64,000 nt of DNA, taken from positions 62,001 through 126,000 of the forward strand of contig NZ_JACJRG010000014.1 of assembly GCF_014697125.1 (NCBI RefSeq), written 5' to 3'. A program made the position numbers and the translations under genes. The notes below the pieces were generated by a model that was not told the DNA's origin, searched no databases, and was given only the letters and a program-made list of their open reading frames with translations. Shown piece after piece: positions 9,067 to 18,424 of the stretch (its first letter is position 1; each line of letters opens with the position of its first letter). This DNA is from Anabaena minutissima FACHB-250. GTDB taxonomy: Bacteria; Cyanobacteriota; Cyanobacteriia; Cyanobacteriales; Nostocaceae.

Positions 9067-10036
9067 AATCTTGTTTGTTTTTATTTAGATAGCCATTTTT
9101 CCAAAGGTAGAAAGGGCTAATTAAACTACTAATAAATAGCTGCATTTCGCAACTAGCAACTAAATCTTTATTAACCCGATTACCATATTTAATTAAGTGT
9201 AGAATAAGTTTGCGAATGTCATTTATGAGATATGCTAAAAATACAAATGGTCTGTATAAAGGTTGTATGTTTACCATTCTGGTAACATAACGACTTAAAC
9301 CAATACCTCTAAAAAATGGGATTAAATATTCTTTTTGTAGCCTAAATTGGGAAATTTGATGATAAATTTCCATTTCTGGGTTGTACCAAATTTCCCATCC
9401 TGCTTTTTGAATGTAACTTAGCATTTCTAAATCTTCGCTTGTCAACATACTATTAGCCGTTCTACCAGTTAATATAGGTTGATATGGTACACTTTTTAAC
9501 CAAGCTTGACGGCGAATAACTATTCCGGCAGCAGGAGGAAGTAAATTTTTTCTAGCATCATATAATAATGGTATATTTCCACGCTCTGTAATTGCTAAAA
9601 ACGGGCTTATTTTATCAAAATTTTCTGGTGGTTTTACTTCCCAGGCTGGGTGAATTTGGCTACCATATGCTCCTGCTCTAGAGTATTTTTGACTAAAAGC
9701 ATAAGCGGCTGCTACCCAATTTGTAACGGGGTAGTTATCATCATCAAGAAATCCGATAAGACTACCTGAAGCTACTTCAATAGCTCGTTTGCGAGCATAA
9801 GCTGCACCCTGTTTAGCTTCAAAATAATATTTAAGTGGATACGGACGTTGCCATGTTTCTTGGTAACTTTGAATAATTTCAGATGTGTTATCAGTGCTGT
9901 TGTTATCTACTACAATAATTTCCCAGGAGAAATCCTCTGTACCTATCTGATTGTATAGTCGTTCTAACAGTTCTGGTAAACGACTAGCACCATTGTAAGT
10001 TGGTATAGCTACGGTAAATTCACAAATCATACTCAT
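9050..10036 (-). CDS. hpsE: Family 2 glycosyltransferase HpsE
   Basis: 328 residues with FTVAIPTYNGASRLPELLE, VDNNSTDNTSEIIQ and GFLDDDNYPVTNW, the three standard motifs of processive-type GT-A enzymes, and SMLTSEDLEMLSYI in the catalytic region. It is the first of the three glycosyltransferase genes that follow the pseudopilin genes, and overlaps hpsF. A gap of about 185 bases separates it from hpsD upstream. This gap has no obvious terminator, so read-through from the pseudopilin genes is likely, but an internal promoter cannot be excluded. Confidence 0.85.
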   Translation of the reverse strand: MSMICEFTVAIPTYNGASRLPELLERLYNQIGTEDFSWEIIVVDNNSTDNTSEIIQSYQETWQRPYPLKYYFEAKQGAAYARKRAIEVASGSLIGFLDDDNYPVTNWVAAAYAFSQKYSRAGAYGSQIHPAWEVKPPENFDKISPFLAITERGNIPLLYDARKNLLPPAAGIVIRRQAWLKSVPYQPILTGRTANSMLTSEDLEMLSYIQKAGWEIWYNPEMEIYHQISQFRLQKEYLIPFFRGIGLSRYVTRMVNIQPLYRPFVFLAYLINDIRKLILHLIKYGNRVNKDLVASCEMQLFISSLISPFYLWKNGYLNKNKQDYGLSK

Positions 10037-10221
10037 CTCACTAGGCTATTGTTAATAATTAGCTGAACTATCTCAATTTAAGTGCATGAAGTTACAAATG
10101 AACAAGTAGTATATCAAAATAAAAAAGCACTGCATATTACAATTTTGCTGTCAATATCCAGCGTAACGTACAGTGTTTTTACCCAATTTTAAAAAATTTT
10201 GCTAAATATAGATATGTTCAG

Positions 10222-10938
10222 TTAATTTTCAACACACTTATCATCTTTTTCTGTCAAAACTGAGCCTAAGAGAGTTTTAACAATGACGCATCTCTTTGTG
10301 CTACTTGGAGATGTAGAACTGCTAGTATTGGGTATCGCTAACACAATTTTTAACCCAGGTGCTTCAGTTGAACCTGATGGTGGAGTGCCAAAATTGGCAC
10401 TGGGTAGAATACCCATGTAGTCAAAAGTAATGGTTTGTTTATTAGTGCTGGAATTATATTCACCAGCATATGCAATAGAACTGCCAGCAGTGTTTTGAGT
10501 AGTCAAGTTTGTACCCAATAAGACTGATCCTGATTTAATTTGTACATCCTCACCTAAATTTTTCCAGTAGCTATCAGGTGCAGAAGTGCTGGGATGAATG
10601 GCAACTTGTGCAATTTTGTCACTACTGGTGGTTGTAAAACTGACGCTGTAGCTGAGTTTAGTCTTTTGTGCTTGTCGCTGTGCTTCTTGTATGGCTGCTA
10701 CTACAGTATCATTAGCTTTATTTAGTCGTTGTCGGCTTAAAAACCTAAACCAATTAGGAGCTAAAATTGCTGCTAACACTCCTATCATTACCACTACTAC
10801 AATCACTTCTATTAAACTAAAGCCAGCTTCTGGTTTAGCAAATCTCACAGCAAAGCAGCTCACTAAATTTCGCTTTTGATTCTTTTGATTCTGTATGCAG
10901 GTATGCAATAACTTAAAACTTAGCCTGTTCATAATCAA
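10222..10938 (-). CDS. hpsD: Pseudopilin HpsD
   Basis: 238 residues. A long leader of about 40 residues ends in AGFSLIEVIVVVVMIGVLAA, the class III/type IV prepilin cleavage motif (G/F) and membrane helix. The mature part is GspH/FimT-like, with the NWFRFLSRQRLNKANDTVVAAIQEAQ helix and YSVSF strand that are also found in hpsH. The C-terminal region is Ser/Thr-rich, with two cysteines near the end. It is likely a minor component of a pilus-like assembly used for polysaccharide secretion. It sits in the order A-B-C-D with 32 bases between hpsC and hpsD. Confidence 0.85.
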   Translation of the reverse strand: MIMNRLSFKLLHTCIQNQKNQKRNLVSCFAVRFAKPEAGFSLIEVIVVVVMIGVLAAILAPNWFRFLSRQRLNKANDTVVAAIQEAQRQAQKTKLSYSVSFTTTSSDKIAQVAIHPSTSAPDSYWKNLGEDVQIKSGSVLLGTNLTTQNTAGSSIAYAGEYNSSTNKQTITFDYMGILPSANFGTPPSGSTEAPGLKIVLAIPNTSSSTSPSSTKRCVIVKTLLGSVLTEKDDKCVEN

Positions 10939-10970
10939 TTGCCGTGAATTTACGCTTTTGGTTTCAGTTT

Positions 10971-12023
10971 CTATTGAGTAAACAAGTATCCACGTCCTTG
11001 GACTCTGATGCTTGCAGTTGGAAAATAAGCATTTGTATTAGTTGTATAGTTCAGGTTATTTGTTTGTAAACGAGCGATCGCATTACCTCGCAAAAATACC
11101 TGCGCTGTGGTGTTAATTTTATCGACACACCCATAAAAGCTGGTCATTTTAAAAGTGTCACGAGTATTGAAATTAGTTGTATTTGGGGCTACTAATGTCG
11201 AACCAGTGGGACAGGTGATTTTAGATGGTGCGCCTGTAATTGTTTGATCTATGTAATCAACCAATACTATAGGAGTATTAGTGTAGTTAACTTCCGTTGT
11301 CTCTGTGGATTTTGTTCCATCTGCGCCTGTAGTGGTTGTTGTATATTCGCCAAGTCTCTTCCAGGCATTCATTTTTTCCGTCAGAGTACCTATACCATCA
11401 AGGTTAAACGGAGCATAACCACTGCTGGGACAATAACCACTGACATACTTTCCTGTATATCCATCACAAGATACACCGCTAGCACTGGCTACACCATCTC
11501 TAATTTGCCATCTGGCGATGCGAGCAGCATTAGACCAAGTGGCGTTACTATCTTTGATTAAATAGTAGGCAACCAATGAATATACATAAGTATCATCTTT
11601 GTCACTGCCTGTAATTGTAATTACTTCCTTAACTAATTCTCGTTTCCAGAAAACCAAAACTGGAACTCTATCTGGTGGTGTTGCGCTTGAGCTAGGTAGT
11701 TGCGTCCTGATAGCATCAACACCAGTAGCATCATAGATGTAAATAGCCTGTTGCAAATCACGGGCAATGTAATCTAATGCAGCTTGTATTTCTTGCTCTG
11801 TATTAGCTTTAGCTTGCTCTTGTCTGTCTGTACTCATGACGCTGATCATGAAGCCTAGCAAGGGGGTGATGACTAGGAATGCGATGATCATGGCTACTAA
11901 CAATTCAATTAAGGTAAAACCACTGGATTGCTCTATGCGCTTAGATCGTTTCAGTTGGCTACTGAGCAGGAATTTTAGTACCCTCATCATAACTTTGGTT
12001 TTCCCTAGAGTGAATAGATACAC
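10971..12023 (-). CDS. hpsC: Pseudopilin HpsC (PilW/GspJ-like)
   Basis: 350 residues. The prepilin motif SSGFTLIELLVAMIIAFLVI begins near residue 34, with the conserved Glu at +5. A long amphipathic helix follows (EIQAALDYIARDLQQAIYIYD), typical of PilW/GspJ minor pseudopilins. The globular part is Thr-rich with three or more cysteines. The start could equally be the ATG at residue 12 or 13 (MMRVLKF), which gives a leader of more usual length. It is translated in the same direction as hpsB with 27 bases between them. Confidence 0.84.
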   Translation of the reverse strand: MYLFTLGKTKVMMRVLKFLLSSQLKRSKRIEQSSGFTLIELLVAMIIAFLVITPLLGFMISVMSTDRQEQAKANTEQEIQAALDYIARDLQQAIYIYDATGVDAIRTQLPSSSATPPDRVPVLVFWKRELVKEVITITGSDKDDTYVYSLVAYYLIKDSNATWSNAARIARWQIRDGVASASGVSCDGYTGKYVSGYCPSSGYAPFNLDGIGTLTEKMNAWKRLGEYTTTTTGADGTKSTETTEVNYTNTPIVLVDYIDQTITGAPSKITCPTGSTLVAPNTTNFNTRDTFKMTSFYGCVDKINTTAQVFLRGNAIARLQTNNLNYTTNTNAYFPTASIRVQGRGYLFTQ

Positions 12024-12050
12024 AGATGTTAAATAATGAGATTCTGCCCA

Positions 12051-12767
12051 TTAATCACAGGCTTTATTCGTTGCTACACCCAGACGCTGACATAAAGCTC
12101 TAAAGGAAGTATTAGTGTTAGCAATGTCGGTTGTCATTTCCAGAAGAGGTGATTGCCGATCGCCTATTCCAGCAGTAAAAGGGTTTTGGGTTTTCTTTTC
12201 AGTTTCACCTGTGCTAGCAGTGCGAGTTTTGGTAAAGTCAACATCTGCCCGGTAAACCCGAATTGCTAAACGGTAGCCATCGTCAGAGGAACTACCTGTA
12301 ACAGCAATTCGAGCAGCCTGAATGTAATATTCAAATGGCTTGTTTGTACAATCTGTCATTGTGATGTTGCCAGTTTTGGTAAAGCAGTACAAACCAGTCG
12401 CCGATGTAGGAAGTGCCATTTTAGTCAAAGTATTAACTAAATAGTCTTCTGGTTTGCCTGTGACGGCTGGTGTACCTGCAACATCTGAAACCCGTCTAGG
12501 ATCAGCTGTACTTGAGGGATCGATCGCAATTGTTTCACTGGGTGCAGCGATCGCTCCGGTTCTGATACCATCAATGAAGGTTTTAGCGGCTTGTGTGGCT
12601 AATTCCACGCGACGAGCCTGAACTCTAGTAGCTGTCGATAGGACTAGTACAGGTGCGATCGCAGCTAGTAATATAGCCGCTACAAGTATTGCTACCAGAG
12701 ACTCAATAATCGTAAAACCAGAATCACTACAAAGAGGTTTTTGGTGATGTTGTTTGCGCTTTATCAT
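12051..12767 (-). CDS. hpsB: Pseudopilin HpsB (PilV-like)
   Basis: 238 residues. The leader ends in DSGFTIIESLVAILVAAILLAAIAP: a G/F prepilin site, Glu at +5 and a single hydrophobic helix, so processing by PilD is expected. The rest is soluble and includes four cysteines that could pair. It lies 30 bases downstream of hpsA, and both are in the same operon. In Nostoc punctiforme the hpsBCD pseudopilins are reported to support polysaccharide release during hormogonium motility; the assignment here rests on motifs plus gene order. Confidence 0.84.
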   Translation of the reverse strand: MIKRKQHHQKPLCSDSGFTIIESLVAILVAAILLAAIAPVLVLSTATRVQARRVELATQAAKTFIDGIRTGAIAAPSETIAIDPSSTADPRRVSDVAGTPAVTGKPEDYLVNTLTKMALPTSATGLYCFTKTGNITMTDCTNKPFEYYIQAARIAVTGSSSDDGYRLAIRVYRADVDFTKTRTASTGETEKKTQNPFTAGIGDRQSPLLEMTTDIANTNTSFRALCQRLGVATNKACD

Positions 12768-12797
12768 TGCTCATTACCAGCTTCTAAAATTTGATTA

Positions 12798-15700
12798 TTA
12801 CGAGCAAGCATCAGTTGCATTAGTATCATCTGCGGCTTTCTTGGCACACAACAGAGTTTTCACCCAAGGATCATCTCTGCCAACTTCTCTGAAGAACTCA
12901 TCAGGCAGATCATCTGGTATGGTGATTAACTTTTGGGCAAATAAGTCAGGTGATTGAGATAGCAGTGCCACATCATAACCCCATTGGCGTAAAGGAGCTA
13001 GGTAGTAAGGAATTACACCCCTAGTAGTACCGTTAAAGCTATTGATTTTATAGAAGTCACTGGTAAATGCTGCAATAAATGGTGCAGTAGCATAGGCACT
13101 ACGTTTGACTTGATAAAAAGCACCACTCATCCTGATAGCAGTGGCCGTGGGATCACTATTCCAATTTTCAATAAAGCGCACAAAGTTGGGTAGACCACCA
13201 TTATCTTCAGCACCACGACTTGGGCTAGTTGTTCTAGATGATGCGGCTGGGGTATCTCCCACTGCTGAAATTACGTTGAAGGTAGTTTCTGTAGCTATTT
13301 GCAACCAATTTCCGTGTTTTCCAGCTTCTAAAATATCATTATCTGTTGTTTCAAGGTTACCAAATGGGCGATCAAATTGGAAAATTGGTGTCAAAACTGG
13401 TTCATTATTAGCTCCTGTTGTCCCACCAAGCCAAGGAATAAAATATGGCTCATCGCTATAATCTGTTGCATCTGTTGGTGCATTTGTCCCTGGCGGTAAA
13501 GGCCAGTTATACAGTTGAATTTTACCGGCCGCAGATTTATCAATACCGTATACCTGAAGTGGAGTAAGTAATGCACCTGTATCAGGGTTACGTGCAAAAG
13601 CGATTCTAGAAGGGGCATCTTCCAATCCCGGACATTGAGTGGGTTTACCAATAAATCCTGTTGAGAAAGCACCTTCTCCTAGATTGAAAAAACTCACTCC
13701 AGTATCTCTCCATTGAGTCTGTGCAACTCCTTTTGTTGGGCAAGCATTTTTAATTACCCACGACTTAGGGTTGTTGCAATCAGCAACATTCGCTGCAATA
13801 CACACTTCCATTACCAGCTTCTTAGCTCTTACTTTTCGCACAATCGGTGTGACAAAGTTATTCAGGTAAGAACTACCTTGAAATCCGATTGTGGCTTCAT
13901 TACCAGCACCAGTTACATCCGTAACTAAGTCTCTAGGAAAGGCATTGCTGGTACTCTCGTCATACCAATCAGCTTTTGGTACGAAGGAATTAACAGTAGA
14001 GAAAACATTGGCATATCCGGCTGGCACTGTAGCCGTGTCAAGCTGCCAATCGTAGTCTGCTTCGTCGCGGAAGCCAAATCTAAAGTTATTGGAAAGTACA
14101 GTCATTGAATCTGCCAATACAGTAGCAGACCGCCATTTATCACCAGTAGTACACTTAGGTAATCTAGGATCGCCTGGACGACAGGCAAAATTAGAATTTA
14201 AGTCTGTGCGACTATAGAAATTGCCCCAAGTACTATTCAGTGCTGTTACAAATTCTTCTTGAGTGTGGAGATTAAAGTCACCCTTAATATATGCGGGTAC
14301 ATTGGTAGCTAAAATTAAACCCTTTTCTGCGTCTCGATAAGTATTAGTTGTAGCGCGTCCAATCTCCTTCCCATTGACCAACATGATGGCATTAGGACGA
14401 CGATTGGGATCAAGTTTGTAGTCTACGGGACTCTCTAGCTTGTCTGCTTCGGTATCACCTGCACTTAAATCTAGTAGTGCGTCGTCACGGGAGGCATAGA
14501 CAATACCGCTATTAGGTAGTAAATACTCTTGTGCTGGGGTGGAATTACCAATTGTTTTTTGGCGGAGCTTATCAATATCTAAGACGGTGGCACGAATTTC
14601 TAAAGGTTGTCTGTCTTTCTTGGGTTTATCGTAATTTGTGCTGCCGGGAGTAGCATGAATATCTTTAATTTGTCTGGCATCCAAAAAGGCAGTTTCATAA
14701 ATCGCGCCATGAGGGATGACAGTATCACTGGGAGTGTTAAGAGTACCGTCGAAAATTGCCAGACCACAGATTGCGGCATCAATAGCAGACTTTTCTGAGA
14801 GAGTGCGCTTGGTAGCATCTGTTTTGTCTAAAGCCCTTCTGAGTAATTTATCATCAATCGAACGTCCACTTGGGTAAGTTAAGTCTGCGAGGTAACTCAA
14901 GACATCTGAATAATTACTTTCAGTCTTAGTTGTAGGGAAATCGTAGACTATACCGTTGTTGGATTGAGCTTTAGTGTCATCAAAAGTTGCACCAGTATCA
15001 GCAGGAGGATTCCACAATGTCGAGATATTTCGAGCTGTGTTTTTATCGGTAGGGTCGTAATAGCTACTAACACAAGCAATAGGTGTAGGACTAGTCTGGC
15101 TGTAACCACTAGACTTATAGTGATAGACTGCCGTAGCCCGCATCCGCAGATATGGTTGTTCCGTTTCAGGCTGAGGTACTTTATACTCTAGCTCTAAACC
15201 ATAGTCGTTGTAGTAAGGCTTAATTGGGCTAGGAACTGAACTAGTTTTTACAGGTGATAGATCAGGCCAAATTGGTTTAGTAAATGCAGAGTAGTCAGTA
15301 GAAGCTAAGTTAGCCGTAGTAACCGTCTCAGGTAAATAAATTCCTGCTCCAGTTACTACCCGCAAGCCACCTACAGGTTCTTGCGGGCTGGCTGGTATCT
15401 GAGCTGCTGCTAATTCCCAGTCGCCATCTCTGTCTGTAGTACCTAAATCTTTTAGTGTTTCTACACGAGAGCGACGAGTGCGATCGCCATCCCCATTATC
15501 CCATTTATAGTCTTTTATTGTTTGGGTATCTTCAGCATTGGGGCCAACAAATGCTTCTTTAGTTTTGTCCCACCACAGCTGAGGAAGGTTATTACCGATT
15601 AAAACTCTGTCCCCAAAGGACTGCTCTACACCTTGTAATTGTTTTGCTAGTTTAATTGGTTCAGTTGCAGGCGGGGTCAGCTTATCTGTGTCACTTGTAT

Positions 15701-17306
15701 TGGTATTTAGATCCAGATTAGCGTAATCAGTCGCTGTCAAACCATCAGCAGGATCAACAGGATATATCCAAGCATCAGGGGGACGTAAAGTATCGCCACT
15801 ACCTTGCAATACTTCATCTTGCTTGCTGCCACCAACAGCATAATCTCCTAAAGCACCATTGCCAAAACCAACTTCCTGATAAGGTACTCTGCGAGTGCGT
15901 CTTTTAAAGTAAAGTTCTATTTGGTTGCGGCGTAGTGTATATTTCTCAGCCGTAGTTAAGTCAGCTAAAGTTCGCCCTTGTTTAGTAACTATGGCTTCCA
16001 TACCTTCAGAGACTTCCGATGGGTCGCTACTTTCTGCATTAGCTACTTGAGCTTCAACTAAGCGGTTGATGCGCTGTACGTAGGCTAGGCTATTATAGGC
16101 AATTTCTCTTGGGAAATGGTTGACTGATTTGTTGTTAGTTGTTGCATTTCTAACAGCAACATTAGTAACAGCAGTTGTTTTACCTTTATATAAGTCAATT
16201 GTTGTTCCATTTGAATCAACGTTCCTTATAATTACACCAGAGCTAAGATTTCCTCCAATGACTATTTTGGCGTTATCTGGGTCGTAAAAACAGGATGAAT
16301 TACCACTAACTTGATATAATCTAATACCAACACCACCAGCAGGTAGACCAGTCAACAAGTTACTATTAGTGAAAATACGTCCATTTAACCTGAAAGCAGG
16401 CCCAGGGGCTATTCCTAAATCATCTTCATAAACAACAGCATTGTTAACTAGGGGTAGTTGTACCCGGTCTTGCTGATATTCTAAAGCTGAGAAACCTTTA
16501 TTACCTTTTTTAATTTCATAGTTAGTGGTATCTGTAGGTTCTGAAGTAATAGGAACAGTAGCCGTGTAAACAAAAAAGGCCTTTTTCAACTTAGTACCAT
16601 TTCTAAACCAGCCTGTATTACCTACCAAGGCTGCACTTGTATCTTGACCGTCTCCACAACTGCTACTGACGCTACCAACGGTCATAGGCGGGGTTCTCGC
16701 CTCTAGGGCATTTCTTTTACGGGTATATGCACCGCCAGTAACTGGAGGATTTTTAAAGTAGATTCCATAAAGGGTATAACTATCAAATTTACCATTGTTA
16801 TCGGTATCTACGGGGTACATCCACCCTGTTTTGAGTTCGTTTGCACCTTCGACCAGTTTTAGTTGTGTTTCATCCCCAAAAGTATATTGATTTAAAGACT
16901 CTTCGTTACTTGTTACAGTGCCATACAAAGCATCATCTGTTGGTGTAGCGCGAGGCAATTTTGGGTCTTGAAATAGTTTATTTATTTTTGCTCTGGCGCG
17001 GTCAAGTGCGGGGGTAGCGGCATTCAGTGCAATCTCATTTACACGCACATTACTGGCATTCTTCGCCCGTTCAAAAGACCGAAATAAAATTGCTGTGGTG
17101 AGTAACACTACTACTAGAGCTACCAGTGCTACTGTTGGCAAAACGAACCCAGCATTTGCAGAACTTCGCCGTCTCTTAGTTAAAAATAAATTCCGCAGCA
17201 GCCAAATAATTGGCTTTTTAATTGCAGATAAATACTTCTTAATAAGCCGTTCCAGTCTTTTAAAAAGCTGTCTTTTAGTTTTGAATAGCTGACGTTTTGG
17301 CGACAT
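12798..17306 (-). CDS. hpsA: Giant prepilin-like protein HpsA
   Basis: About 1502 residues from the ATG at 17306, which has an AGGA ribosome-binding site 8 bases upstream; an in-frame ATG at 17393 would add 29 residues but lacks such a site. A very basic N-terminus (many Lys/Arg, about 55 residues) is followed by NAGFVLPTVALVALVVVLLTTAIL, which resembles a prepilin or PilX-like membrane segment with a G/F junction. The remaining ~1400 residues are polar, Thr/Asp/Pro-rich and presumably extracytoplasmic, with scattered Cys. No known enzyme domain is recognised. It heads the hps operon, which suggests a major structural or secretory part of the polysaccharide machine. Confidence 0.85.
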   Translation of the reverse strand: MSPKRQLFKTKRQLFKRLERLIKKYLSAIKKPIIWLLRNLFLTKRRRSSANAGFVLPTVALVALVVVLLTTAILFRSFERAKNASNVRVNEIALNAATPALDRARAKINKLFQDPKLPRATPTDDALYGTVTSNEESLNQYTFGDETQLKLVEGANELKTGWMYPVDTDNNGKFDSYTLYGIYFKNPPVTGGAYTRKRNALEARTPPMTVGSVSSSCGDGQDTSAALVGNTGWFRNGTKLKKAFFVYTATVPITSEPTDTTNYEIKKGNKGFSALEYQQDRVQLPLVNNAVVYEDDLGIAPGPAFRLNGRIFTNSNLLTGLPAGGVGIRLYQVSGNSSCFYDPDNAKIVIGGNLSSGVIIRNVDSNGTTIDLYKGKTTAVTNVAVRNATTNNKSVNHFPREIAYNSLAYVQRINRLVEAQVANAESSDPSEVSEGMEAIVTKQGRTLADLTTAEKYTLRRNQIELYFKRRTRRVPYQEVGFGNGALGDYAVGGSKQDEVLQGSGDTLRPPDAWIYPVDPADGLTATDYANLDLNTNTSDTDKLTPPATEPIKLAKQLQGVEQSFGDRVLIGNNLPQLWWDKTKEAFVGPNAEDTQTIKDYKWDNGDGDRTRRSRVETLKDLGTTDRDGDWELAAAQIPASPQEPVGGLRVVTGAGIYLPETVTTANLASTDYSAFTKPIWPDLSPVKTSSVPSPIKPYYNDYGLELEYKVPQPETEQPYLRMRATAVYHYKSSGYSQTSPTPIACVSSYYDPTDKNTARNISTLWNPPADTGATFDDTKAQSNNGIVYDFPTTKTESNYSDVLSYLADLTYPSGRSIDDKLLRRALDKTDATKRTLSEKSAIDAAICGLAIFDGTLNTPSDTVIPHGAIYETAFLDARQIKDIHATPGSTNYDKPKKDRQPLEIRATVLDIDKLRQKTIGNSTPAQEYLLPNSGIVYASRDDALLDLSAGDTEADKLESPVDYKLDPNRRPNAIMLVNGKEIGRATTNTYRDAEKGLILATNVPAYIKGDFNLHTQEEFVTALNSTWGNFYSRTDLNSNFACRPGDPRLPKCTTGDKWRSATVLADSMTVLSNNFRFGFRDEADYDWQLDTATVPAGYANVFSTVNSFVPKADWYDESTSNAFPRDLVTDVTGAGNEATIGFQGSSYLNNFVTPIVRKVRAKKLVMEVCIAANVADCNNPKSWVIKNACPTKGVAQTQWRDTGVSFFNLGEGAFSTGFIGKPTQCPGLEDAPSRIAFARNPDTGALLTPLQVYGIDKSAAGKIQLYNWPLPPGTNAPTDATDYSDEPYFIPWLGGTTGANNEPVLTPIFQFDRPFGNLETTDNDILEAGKHGNWLQIATETTFNVISAVGDTPAASSRTTSPSRGAEDNGGLPNFVRFIENWNSDPTATAIRMSGAFYQVKRSAYATAPFIAAFTSDFYKINSFNGTTRGVIPYYLAPLRQWGYDVALLSQSPDLFAQKLITIPDDLPDEFFREVGRDDPWVKTLLCAKKAADDTNATDACS

Positions 17307-17906
17307 AGCTACTTTCCTGTGAAGTGTTTTACAAAAAATTAGAAAATGCTTTTGGTATTGGCAATCATGCCTTTTGAGTAATCTATCGGGCATGATTAGA
17401 GGCTAGACTCATTTAACAAATCACCCTGTGTTAGTAACACTAAACTCAGTAGCAACACAAAATATTACTATTTATCCAAGTTATATCATTGGATAAGTTG
17501 ACCATCTTATTCGGAAAATACTGATTTTCATGAGTTCTTGTAATTTGTAGTCACTCAAGTAAAACAACACCGTAAATTCACATAAATGTGGCAGATGTTT
17601 ATTTCATTGAGCTATGATTTTATAAATATATTGTGAATAGATTGAACTTATGTTACCCATCTAGTAAAGAAAACATATCAGTTCAATCCCAATTTATTAA
17701 AGTATGTTTAAAATTTACAACTTCCCCATAATGAAATACAGGTAAGCAAAAATTGAGAACCCCACTTTCTTCAAAAAAGCGGGGTTCTCATCTCTCATGA
17801 ACGATTTAGTATTGCTATACTAACTTTTGCAGCATTTAACTACCAATTTTTTAATAAAGAGCAGCTTGTGAGGTTGAAGAACCCTCACAATTTTGGCAAC
17901 CCGGTA
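17307..17906. other. Upstream region of the hps operon / downstream of rpmB
   Basis: About 600 bases without a convincing gene. It should contain the promoter of hpsA (minus strand), which in Nostoc is thought to depend on alternative sigma factors in hormogonia; I could not identify a promoter motif with confidence. A hairpin at 17755-17789 lies closer to rpmB. Confidence 0.5.
17755..17789. terminator. Hairpin between rpmB and hpsA
   Basis: GAGAACCCC at 17755-17763 pairs with GGGGTTCTC at 17781-17789, and the stem extends inward with one mismatch (A.CTTT / AAAG.C). There is no long T-run on either side. It may terminate rpmB transcription or be a dispersed hairpin repeat; similar GAGAACCCCGC hairpins are common in Nostoc intergenic DNA. 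Confidence 0.5.
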
Positions 17907-18143
17907 TTAGTAATGATTCAGGTTAAGACCAGCTTCTTTGGCCATTGCTTCTATTCCTAGCTTATCTAAGGTTTTGATAGCTTTTGTAGATAGCTTTAGT
18001 TTTACCCAACGATTACCACCTGGCCACCAAACGCGCTTACTTTGCAGATTAACTTGCTGAAGGCGTTTGGTACGGCGGTGAGAGTGAGAAACTGCAAAGG
18101 CGTTATTTGCTTTTTTACCGGTCAGTTCACAACGGCGAGACAT
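17907..18143 (-). CDS. rpmB: 50S ribosomal protein L28
   Basis: 78 residues, the normal length. MSRRCELTGKKANNAFAVSHSHRRTKR at the N-terminus and the VWWPGGNRWVKLKLSTKAIKTLDK core are diagnostic of bacterial L28, a component of the large ribosomal subunit. The typical Zn-ribbon Cys set is reduced to the single Cys5. It is monocistronic here, with htpG upstream on the same strand (281-base gap holding two hairpin repeats) and the hps region downstream. Confidence 0.97.
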   Translation of the reverse strand: MSRRCELTGKKANNAFAVSHSHRRTKRLQQVNLQSKRVWWPGGNRWVKLKLSTKAIKTLDKLGIEAMAKEAGLNLNHY

Positions 18144-18279
18144 AATGATTTATCTCCAGATTTGGAATTGAAGTACAACCTTTCTATTTTAGAAGCTCTA
18201 ACGCAAATATTGGGGTTAGGGTTATCTTTTTAAGGGGGATTTATATCAATTCTATGAGAAGCTGCACTTTATAAATCCT

Positions 18280-18307
18280 GTAGAGACGTTGTATACACCG
18301 TCTCTAC
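18280..18307. repeat. Small inverted repeat GTAGAGACG...CGTCTCTAC
   Basis: Nine-base arms at 18280-18288 and 18299-18307 around a 10-base loop. The GTAGAGACG core recurs at 49255-49263, so this is a dispersed palindromic element. Confidence 0.65.
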
Positions 18308-18364
18308 TAAGCTTTTTTAGGTAATGAAATGCCTATTATTGTGTCAATTTAGTTTTGACGGTTC

Positions 18365-18414
18365 GTAGTAAGGACTTTAGTCCTTAGAAAAATTAGGACT
18401 AAAGTCCTTACTAC
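18365..18414. repeat. Perfect 20-bp inverted repeat (AGGACTTTAGTCCT type)
   Basis: GTAGTAAGGACTTTAGTCCT at 18365-18384 is exactly complementary to 18395-18414, with a 10-base loop. It lies just downstream of the htpG stop codon, where it could also act as a transcription terminator. A single-arm relative is present at 51514-51537. Confidence 0.85.
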
Positions 18415-18424
18415 AAACGGATAA

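Noticed and set aside
13391..13672. Several 60-100-codon open frames overlapping hpsA on both strands
   Set aside because: They lack ribosome-binding sites and family matches, and lie in other frames of a long gene whose own frame is intact over 1500 codons.
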